Below, one piece after another: positions 24,380 through 35,400 of a stretch of DNA of 64,000 nucleotides. The stretch is from Tubiluchus corallicola (Eukaryota > Priapulida > Priapulimorpha > Priapulimorphida > Tubiluchidae). The notes beneath the pieces are model-generated. The model was given only the letters and a program-made list of their open reading frames with translations. It was not told the DNA's origin and did not search any database. The translations under genes and the position numbers were made by a program. The number at the start of each line of letters is the position of its first letter. Position 1 is the stretch's first letter. The DNA lies in the NCBI GenBank assembly GCA_030141605.1, contig JAQGDQ010000685.1, positions 1 through 64,000 on the forward strand, in the 5' to 3' direction.

Positions 24380-24879
24380 TAGAGGTGTGCAAAGGATTTG
24401 ACTAGCAGGGCCACATTAAACTTTTCTGCAATTCCTGCGGGCCACAGGCAGTTTGATCAAGGAGCCAAGTACAGAAAGGCCTAATAACGATTTTTTTGCA
24501 TCCGACCTGCGTACATCATTACTACTACACTCAAGAAACTATTTTAGAAGTTATTAAAATTTATATTACAAACCATATATTTCTACTTTCAGTACAGATA
24601 GTGGTAATTTCATTACAATGCATATTAGTAATGTGTATCACACAGTCTGTGTAGTACAGTGACGTTAAGCTACAACCGTCTTGTAAGGATTAATGGCATC
24701 CGATCTAGTAGAAAAAACTACCCGCACTATCTTTGGGATCGTGGCACGGACTTCAGCTGGATACACTCAATTAATCACCCGGGCCGCACTTTCATTAGGT
24801 TGACAAATCTCTTCGCGGGTCGCACAAACTCTCTCGGCAGGCCGCAAGTGGCCCGCTGGTCGCAATTTGCACACCCCTG
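24380..24879. mobile_element. hAT-type MITE, copy 2 (500 bp)
   Basis: Same family, orientation and length as 6792-7291. The right end TTTGCACACCCCTG is intact; the left end TAGAGGTGTGCAAA has two changes. An exact 8-bp target duplication GTCTACTC flanks it (24372-24379 and 24880-24887). It lies between the VWD gene and the MED30 3' end. Confidence 0.93.
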
Positions 24880-24929
24880 GTCTACTCTAAATCAAAGGCA
24901 TTTTCAATTTTTGGATTAAGAGTAGTGCT

Positions 24930-25320
24930 GAGACAGTTAGGCTTTTCAACAAACCGTTTAATCGTTATTAATTGCGTTCGGTTAATCGATTAACTGTTCC
25001 CGATGACGTCATATATATATAAGAAAATCTAGCAAGCATATCCAACATGGCGGCATCCTTGTAACATACGCGAGTGAAAAACGTTTTGCAATTTACCGTT
25101 TAGATGCTTCTTAGGCAACCAGATTAATTGAAACAATGTTGTAAATAGTACAATAATACGTAAGCGGTACATTGCTAACTGCGTACGACAACTCAGAAAA
25201 GATACAAGGTTTCATTAATACGAATATGTAGAGAACTTGACTAAGCAACGGTTACACCAGTTAGCGGCCGGTGAAACATTTCAATGGTCAACTATCTTAG
25301 CCTTAATTTACAGTTTGATA
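24930..25320 (-). repeat. interspersed repeat family B, copy 2
   Basis: Reverse-complement relative of 4535-4875, with ends GTTAGGCTTTTC and TAGCCTTAA. It contains TGACGTCA-TATATATATAA, a CRE-like word beside a TATA-like run, and 'catggcgg'. Old MITE candidate. Confidence 0.5.
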
Positions 25321-25620
25321 AATGTCGAATAGAACGTTAACTGAATACACAAGAGAGACGTAACAAATGTCCGAATTGAAGTTCAAATTCTCTAGCCATG
25401 CTAGCACAATCGTCCGCTGTCCATTTTCCCAAGGTATCCACAACGCTTATGTTGTAATGCACAGCGTGTATACCCTGCCCCATACCTGGACAGGTCGTTG
25501 TTGTACTGTATATAAAACAATGTTGTCCACTGGCTGAGTATTATTATATTGTCTTGTGTTTTATACTCAAAACCTGCCAATTGATACCTGTTATTAATAT
25601 CAGCAGACGATACCACATTA

Positions 25621-25725
25621 CTACCTGGCGTCTTTTCTAGTGGCCAACATGGTGTTCACCTCCCAGATAATGTTTCTCAGGTAGTTAATTACTTCTTTAA
25701 TCTGCTGATTGCGTTGTGTTAATTG
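25621..25725 (-). CDS. MED30: MED30 exon 5 (stop)
   Basis: 34 residues plus TAG; acceptor taacttacag. It encodes QLTQRNQQIKEVINYLRN followed by IIWEVNTMLATR, the conserved C-terminal helix of MED30. Confidence 0.9.
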   Translation of the reverse strand, partial: QLTQRNQQIKEVINYLRNIIWEVNTMLATRKDAR

Positions 25726-26391
25726 CTGTAAGTTAAAAACGTTCAATTACTGTACGTTACAAAAACAGTCAATACGTTCATGATCGTAAATTCACATAAC
25801 TCTTCGTTTAGCACTTAGAACAGATAAAATACAATATGTGATCGTAAAATACATTTATCATATGTGTGCTTGCATAGCTAACTCATCCAAAAGTCGGCAA
25901 TTAAGGTTTTCTATTTATTCAAATATTCTGAATCTCCATTTGATGAGGATCATTTTGATACCAGGTTCATCACTCTACGTTATTTCTAAGCTGAGATAAT
26001 CCACATTGAAGTTGAGGTGCAGGCTGCACACTGAAAAACATAACCTTGAGAAAATCACTGTTAAAGTCAGCCATTGTTTTTTGTCGAGTTTTTACCAAAG
26101 ACTTAGTAACCGCACAAATGTTGGTTGCTACGGACTTTACAAGAACACATTGAAGTTATGTTTAAATTCAGTAGATGACCCTTCCTGGTGAAGATCTGGG
26201 CTTCGTAACAGAAAAAACCCGAAGCAAAATGAGAGTTTTCATGAACTACAATCAGAGTTAGAAAATATCAAGTTTTTTTACAATTGCAGTTCTAGTTTAT
26301 AGGCAGAAAAGTGGGTACGTTGTTATAAAATTAGATTTTTAGTATTTTTTAAACATTTTCCTGATGATTTGGTGCAAAAATATAAAAGTCC

Positions 26392-26436
<45 letters not shown>

Positions 26437-29400
26437 AAATGTAAAATTGACATCAGACCAAATGTTTGTTGCATTCTACTTTGAAGCATCATAACGTAGT
26501 TTTAAATACGTTGACCATTGGGCAGTTTTGGTTTGCAAGCACATATACGTTCATATCAAAATATTTAGTTACAGTTCTTAACTATGTTTGACACTTGAAG
26601 TGAGAAAAGCTGACCTCTGGTCAAGGTCACAGTCACTGCAGCCATTAAGGGAGTTTTTGGGTGTCTAAAACTTTCCGAACTGCAAATAAAGCATTGCTTT
26701 CTACTAAAAATTAGTTTTCCTGTTGTACACAGCACGATTAGTTCAAAAACTCCACACTGAGATTATAATACCCCCTGGAGTCATTTAATTAGTTAACAAA
26801 AATAGGTTAATCAGATTCATAATACAATCAGAAGAGTATTTTATGGTAGGTCCAAGGCCTGCAGGGATACCTAGACTCGTGGAGGGGGAGACATATACAT
26901 CTGAGGCCTGCAGGGACACCTAGACTTGTGGAGGGGGAGGTAAGGGCACCTAGACTCATGGAGGGGGAGGCATCTACATCTGAGGCCTGCAGGGGCACTT
27001 AGACTCGTGGAGGGGGAGACATCTACATCTGAGGCCTGCAGGGGTACTTAAGACTCGTGGAAGGGGAGGCATATACATCTGAGGCCTGCAAGGGCACCTA
27101 GACTTGTGGAGGGGGAGGCATCTACATCTGAGGCCTGCAGGGGCACTTAGACTCGCGGAGGGGGAGGCATATACATCTGAAAGTGGCTAAGACACCATTA
27201 GCAATCAACTAGTTACTCTGAGAGAATTAACCTTGATAATGAACCAAGCTCTAATCTCTCTGCAAATAAGTCCTCGCTTAACGACTCCCCGTTTAGCGAC
27301 ATTTCATTTTAACGACGCTGAACGTTTGACACCTTTTTTGACTTAAAGAAGCACGTTTCATTTTATCAACAACATTTTTTACTTAATTTGAAGCATCAAA
27401 ATGGCACATATTGCATTATTCTATTTTAAAAGTGGATGGGTGAAGTAAATAGTGCAACTATTATACATGTTTTTGCTTCCCAACTGACTACTATACCTGT
27501 ATATAAGTATACAGGTTTCAAGGGAGGCCTGTAAACAAATTTTGTACAAAGGAATTCTACCTGCAACCTGTTTCTATAGCAACCAGGCTACGTAGTAAAT
27601 GATACAGTGCTCTGGTATGATAAAATCTCCAAGGTCACTTCATGCAGCACTTGGTTTTGACTGTGCAGTGTTCATTATTTAATGGCTGCCTAGGCTTAAA
27701 CCTTATTGAAAGAGAAACTGCTAGCTACGCATGTATTAGTAAGAAAGATTGATGGTTTCAAGCAAGTAGAAAGAAATTAATTAGCAGAAACCATAGAGAA
27801 ACTCATAAAATATTTAATTTATATGATTTAAGCAGCATTGATTTTTGCTTCTGAAAAGTATCAGAAATCTCTTACATTAGTTTCTGCGGAAGTCTTGGTT
27901 TCGTTTAACGACGTTTCGCTTAACATCGCATTATCGTCGTTAAGCGAGAATTTACTGTAAAGTTAGTTAAAGTTAAAGAAGCCCTACAGTTGGATACTGG
28001 CTTCGTGCAAAGTTAGTTAAAGTTAAAGAAGCCCTACAGTTGGATGCTGGCTTCGTGCAAAGTTAGTTAAAGTTAAAGAAGCCCTACAGTTGGACGCTGG
28101 CTTCGTGCAAAGTTAGTTAAAGTTAAAGAAGCCCTACAGTTGGACGCTGGCTTCGTGCAAAGTTAGTTAAAGTTAAAGAAGCCCTACAGTTGCATGCTGG
28201 CTTCGTGCAAAGTTAGTTAAAGTTAAAGAAGCCCTACAGTTGGACACTGCCTTCGTGTAAAGTTAGTTAAAGTTAAAGAATCCCTACAGTTCGACACTGG
28301 CTTCGTGCAAAGTTAGTTAAAGTTAAAGAAGCCATACAGTTGGACGCTGGCTTCGTGCAAAGTTAGTTAAAGTTAAAGAAGCCCTACAGTGGGACACTGG
28401 CTTCTTCTTTACAGTGCGGTGTAATTAACTCAGATCTGAACAAAAACTAAGTCAACTGCTCTGTAATTTAAAGCATTAGCAGGACTTTACAACAAAATTA
28501 GCAGTAAAAGAAATGTAAATTAATCGAGTTCAACTAAATGCAAACAACTTCGTAACACTGTAAAGCTTTAAATTTTCAACCAAGAGTTTACTCACAGCAG
28601 CATAGTCTGTATATTCCTTGCTTTGATATTTTACAGAATCACTGCTTGGTCTGTCACTGGGTCCAACTTCACCAATTTCTTTCACGGGCACTAACGTCTA
28701 GGGAAACAAGATGCTGTTAATATAATGCGATAGTTATTGTAACAACGTACAAATGCCTACCTATTGGTAAGTTAGTTAATCCTAACTTGTATATAAAACG
28801 TTATCAATTTGCCGCTCCTAAAGGAAAACTGGACCCAAACTTTTATTGTTGGTGCACTCACAGAAACACTGTGAACAGAGGTTAATACCACTGAATGCTT
28901 TATTATAACATAATCAGTACATAAATGTTCCACATATCCCATAAAGTGGTTTAACCTGACTGTTCAGAGGACAGGTGAGTAAAACAGACAGGTGATTAAC
29001 AGGTAACAAACAGAAAAACAGCCCAAAACCAAAATCTTTACATTCCCGCCACAGGTGGCGCCTCGTGCACAAATTTGTAAGCAAGATTAACAAAAAAAGG
29101 CTAAGTGTGACACAGTTCGCATCCTTCTGTCTCGGAAGACAATGGAGTGTGCGCCAAGAGAGTCAGTTATTGATCACATTGATGGAGCTGCAGCGTCGAC
29201 TGTGGCTGAGCAGTGCGATCCTTGAACGTCTCCAGGGCGCACGCCTGGGCAAGTTGTATGGAGATCCTGAGTTGCCCAGAAAGCAGGAACCCCCTCTCTT
29301 CCTCGCTGGTGTAGTCCAAAGGAAAGCGGAGCAATATGTTTGGCACCAGGTTGGCTGCTGGAGCTGCCGGAGTCAGTGAGCATGCTGCACTGGTCCGCCT

Positions 29401-32400
29401 TTGGGGCTCCACTCCTGATTTAGAAGGTTTACTCCTCTACACATGGCCTTTGGGTCACTTGACCTCCTCCGCCCTCTAGCTGTTGGCTGCTTGTGCAGCT
29501 CCTCTGTCTAGTGTCGACATACAGTGTGGGCATCCCGGACCCAAACCATAGCTCAAAATAATTCCATAAAATAGTGAAAGCGAACATTTTCTCAAGAATG
29601 ACTTACATGAAAGAATTATTGCCACAGAAATCTATAACTTCACCATTGCACAGTTAGTTCTTTGCTGTTACATGCCGTTTGCCATTTGCTAGTTAGATAG
29701 GCAGTGGCGCCTGCATACTGGAAATGCATCACACAAAAACAGGTGCTGTACCTTTCAGTTTAGAGAAATTCAGTTGTGATGTAGTACATACGTTCAAGAA
29801 CTCTTGCATCAGCACAGCGGTAATTTTAAACTTAAAATTTGCCAAGTTTTCGTGTATCACACTAAATGTTATACAGTAGCTCACTATATTTGAATATCCA
29901 CTTTTGCAAACACATGCAACACGATCACGGACTGTTGAAAAATATGTTCAGTCGTGATGTCATAACTAGTCGAGCTTTCTAGTCGTTAATTGGGATTTTA
30001 GTCATAAGTCATTTATTTCACCTTACACATTTACATTAGTTGCATGTACAATATCTAGTGAAAGGACCTACAATGAACATAATACAAATAAGAAATACTG
30101 CACAGGAAAAGCTTCAAACACTGTTCACGTATATACGAAGGTAAATGTGTTGCGGGCAATCAAAAAGCAGGGCTTGTTAGATTGTCCCACACAGTGAAAG
30201 AAAAGAAAGTAATGGAGATAATCTGAAAATTTAAAGTGAATCGTGTGATAAAAAAACATTAGTGCTTAAAATGGAATGATGTAATGAATGAAGCTCATAT
30301 ATGGGATGATATAAAAGATAGAAAGACTATTATTTGTTAATAGTATGTAAAATTAAAATAACTCGATTAAGATAACACCACATATTTAACCTATTATTTA
30401 TTTACCAGAAATGCTTTGGCCTATTATAGGTGTCAAGATGTGTATACATTTTACTTCAAAATGGAGTAGTATATGAAAAATTATACTTCCTTTTCCTTTA
30501 AATGAATTTTTTTTCTGATGCATAATCTTTAATTACCCATTCGTTAAGGCTTGAATCTAGCAAATTGATTATATGAGAAAAAGAATACAGTAAGTTTGCT
30601 CTCGAGAGGCAAGCGTTTTTATCAAACTGTTTGGATCATGGGAAAAATTCTCATACCAAAATATTTTGTTTCTACTGAAATGAGAAAATTATTATTAACC
30701 TGCACAAACCTTAACTAGATTTTTGCAAATTAGTATTACGGCACGAGTAATAAACTAGCAAATACAGCCAAATAACGATGCGGCGTGTTGTTTACAGCAC
30801 AAAAAACAACAAAAGCTGCTGAGGAACAGATGTTTGCATTTAAAACAAAGAAAAAATTAAACCCATAATCAGATCTGTGGAAGTTGGAAGTGTAGATTAT
30901 AATTAGGTGCTGCCATCTATGGGCTACTCCTGTTACATTCTACCAGCTGACTTACCCCCAGTATAATTGTATGGTCCAGTGAATGCATATTCACTGGTCC
31001 TCTCCCTATTTTAAAGTGATGGTTGTTGTGAAGCCTGTGCAAGTCTGCTAAGGTCACCTATACCTATATATACTGACTGGTTTTACTTTCTAGTCACTCT
31101 CACTCTCAGTGTTCAGTGCAGGACACTCACTCTCTCACTCTCACTCTCAGTGTTCAGTGCAGCAGTCATGCTACTCATGTGTCTGTAGTTTTAATAAACA
31201 CTTTTCTGTTGTGTGCAGTGCAAATATGTATTCTAGATTTTTTATTCTTGTTCACACTTCTGTGCCTAAACTCAGTCATAACAAAGTTAGTGATCTACAA
31301 CTTCAAACATGACTTTCACAAGATCTTTGAATGTAAAGTGCTTACTAGCTAACCAAACAAACTCATCATACGTAGGGTTGCCAGTTTAGAAAATTAGAAA
31401 TACGGGACACTCTTAAAATCTCTCTATATTACGTATATAAATTTATGCATACCTACACACACAGGCCAATTAAACAAAAGTAGAGACACGAGTTAAAGAC
31501 ATAAAGAAGTGATTTCAATGGGTTATGAGAAAAACGAAAGGAAAATTGTTGGAAAATTATTTAGTACAAGCTAAAAAACTGTAAAAGTGAAATCATTTGA
31601 AAAGAGGTAACAGAGAAATATAATTATTATGTAATACTTGTAAGCAACACAGATAACTAAAGAAACTCTGAGAAAATGAAATCATTGCAAAATTCTGATT
31701 CAATAGAGACAGTATAAAAATGTAAAGAAAAATGATTTTGAATACAAACAATACAGAAAATAAACTAAAAACTTATTTAGGCTGGAGAGCGGTAACCATA
31801 GCAACTTAACAAGTTGCTAATAGATAGGAAACAAGTCAGTGTGAATGGCAACACTAGCTATATACTTTCCACGTTACAGTTTAATTATTTTCAACAAGAG
31901 AATCTGAGAAAAGAAAGTATGATTACTTATAAATTTACAACTAAGAACCGTGAGGTAGTAAAATAAATTTTTATTACAAAATTTGAAAATACACTAAATA
32001 GGGGACATTTAGGTGTCCTTGAAAAGTCAGTATGGGACAGGGGACAAAGTTGTCAAAGACGGGGACATGTCCTGTATATAAAAGACGTCTGGCAATCCTA
32101 ATCATACCTCTACGTCTCAAAGACGGGGACATGTCCCGTATATAAGAGACGTCTGGCAATCCTAATCATACCTCTACGTCTCAAAGACGGGGACATGTCC
32201 TGTATATAAGAGACGTCTGGCAATCCTAATCATACCTCTACGTCTCAAATACGGGACATGTCCTGTATATAAGAGACGTCTGGCAATCCTAATCATACCT
32301 CTACGTCTCAAAGACGGGGACATGTCCTGTATATAAGAGACGTCTGGCAATCCTAATCATACCTCTACGTCTCAAATACGGGACATGTCCTGTATATAAA

Positions 32401-35400
32401 AGACGTCTGCCAATCCTAATCATACCTCTACATCTCTGAAGTCAACCTGTTCATTACATTTGTCATAAATCAATCTTAACCTCCGGAAAAGCTGGCCGAC
32501 TATTTGCTTTAGATCAGTCTTTAACTTGACCAATTTTTCTTGTGCTTGTTGAGTTCGAACCGTGTCTCCGTTTGGTAGCTGTAATAAAACCAATAAACTT
32601 ATTAAAACTTTTGTATTAAAGGAAAACTGGATGATTGTGTAAATATTAGTTCAGAGTAAAGAATGCTCTAAAATATTGAAAACTACAATAGCCGTTTTTA
32701 AATCAAAGCTTAGATTAAATAATGATATTCAAATTTTGTTAAACTTTCAAAGCTATGCGCGGCTCGGTGAATCTACTAAGATGGGCACCGGCACCTTTTT
32801 GTCACATTCGCGTGGCCAACAAATAGAAGGCGGTACCGTGATAAGCATGATCATGAACTGCAGTGTAAGTTTCTGATGTCATATGGCGTAGAGTCCATTT
32901 CTCGTGACATCAAGCATTTAAGCAGTAAAACTTACGCAAACGTGCTTGACGCACAAGGGAAGATGCCTGCCATTGCACAAACTGCAGTTAGTTTCTGACG
33001 TAAGCAATAGCTGTGTTCGGTTGCCATTAATTAACTTTCTAAGCTAATTATTCAAATATAAGAAACAACTGCTAATTTTTATAGGCAAAAATATATATAT
33101 TTTGGTCAGTAAATTAAAATGAGATTGAGTCTAAACAATCGTCCGATCTTCCTTTAATTAAACTACAGCGCTTATATCAGACACCATCTTGTTACAGAAA
33201 GGCAACAGTAAAGAATTTTCAAAAACCACAAATGAATGACTTATTAATATTGATTTTGAAAATGCTGTACATGCGTGGCGATCAACAAAATACAAACAAG
33301 GATTAGTACAGCATATAATATTAACATAAATAACTAACAGTCTCATAAATCAAGCATCAGTAATTTACTCACTGACTGATTCACTTATGTACTCACCCAC
33401 TAATAAGGTTTTACGCAGTAAAATGTGGCAAATAAAAAAATCGTGTAGATTTTAGATAAAAATTTATTCTTTAGCGGATCCCAAACTCCACAGTATTTAC
33501 ATTAGTGTTGTTATAAATAAAACAATTTTATAACAGAACGTGCAGGAATAAATCTTGTTCATTTTCATCAACATTGACCAAATTGTATTGTTTAGGAAAC
33601 CATTTGATGATATACTTTTTGTTACGCAGTTGTGCCATAATGAATGTTTTTTAAGACTTAGACTTAACAGAAACTTGTAGTATCTTGGGGAGGTGCTGCC
33701 ATCTTTTGGCTGTAAAATTAATTTACCTATTTCTTAAACTGTTTACTGTACAATCTATTTACATACCATTTACTGGGTTTCAACTAAAGTTAATGAGCTG
33801 TAACAGGAGTCCTGGCTATTGTATGTTGGGCAGTAGTAGTTCAGGTCTCATAGTCTGCTGGTGAAGTTTAGATTTCAAATTTCATAATGTAGTTTGTCAA
33901 GGTATGTTGCTTTAAATTATATTTTGTGGTTTTTCTGATTTGCTAAGCTGAGAGGTTAGTGCTTTCATTTTTGTTATAGAGTGTTAAACTTTAGTGAATT
34001 ATTAAGTTAAACTTCCCTAAATGTTGCTTTTACTTTTATTTCAGACTGCAATTTATGTTGAAACCTACCCCCCCTTCTACACCGGCTTCACTTCTTCATT
34101 TTTTTGACAATAAAGGAATCAACCTGCCTGTATCAAAGTGTTCATCATTTTTATTGAGTTACAACATGCAGACAGACAAACTGAACAAAACATATAAAGT
34201 GGTTAATAAAGGGCTGAAACGGCGGACTTCGGGTATTCATCCTCAAAAATTAGCATGTTAACAGAAATTCACACAAATTTAATAGTGTGTGAAGACCCTT
34301 CAGTGTCTCCTCTCCCCCGCCAATTAGTCTCTTATAACAATAACAACATTAGGGGAGTAAGGGAGTGTGGGCCGCATCAGGTGGCATCTTGGGGGTGATG
34401 CGATAAATGTGCGTATATTTTTTGGAGGTTAGGATCATGTGAAAGAAGTTTTTCAAAGCTTAAGCTAATCAAAAACTCCTTGCAATTCACATTGAGACAG
34501 TCAAGGCTATTTGATCTTGCGGTTTCATCAGTTGAAAGTGACTTGGCAAAAGTTGTTGATTTTGATGAAGTAATTTTCCAGTTTGCAGCGGTGAAATCCA
34601 GGAAAGGAAAGTTCTTATTGTGACATATAATTAGTGAATACAGAATTGTTTGTGTTTTAATGCTAGTTTCTTACGATATTTCAACTAAGAGGTGTATCTT
34701 CCTACGATTAAAAAAGTGTTGCTTCATTGCGTAAATATCTCATATAAAAAATGAAAAATATTAAAAGTTTTATTTTAAAATAAACATTGTCAATGTACTA
34801 ACTTGTGTTCTTAGCACTTTAACTCAGTAGCATGGAAGACAAAATGATGTTGTCTAGATGATGTTTCTCCTAATCACCATGTAGCGAGTGCTGTACCTAC
34901 GTACATAAGATACTACTAAATGATTTTGTATAATACAGTGCCTGAGCTCCAATGCAAGGGTGACACCCACGAGTGCCACGCAGGGTGACGCCAACCCTAG
35001 CAACGCCCCTGACAACAACAGTCTGCTGCACAAATGAAATATTTAAAGCTCCTATGTAGCTCCTATGGAATACAGCAGTCACAAAGAAATTTGCTATTGA
35101 AATTGATAAGTCAAAGAACTGGTATGGTGGACGATCCATTTATGTTTGTTTGGAATTTATGTAAAACTAACAATACCAAAGGATAAAAGTACCTCCAAAA
35201 AATCCTTTCTACTGATATCGAAGACGATGTTCCGGCAAAAATTTGTAACAAAACGGGAACAAAATTTTTGACATTTATAGAACTCAACCCATGTTTAGAA
35301 CCTCATAAAGTCTATAACGACATGGAATCTGAAATCCCGGACTACCAAAGAGTTGAATTTACCAGACTTAGGACGTCATCGCATAATCTCATGGTAGAAA

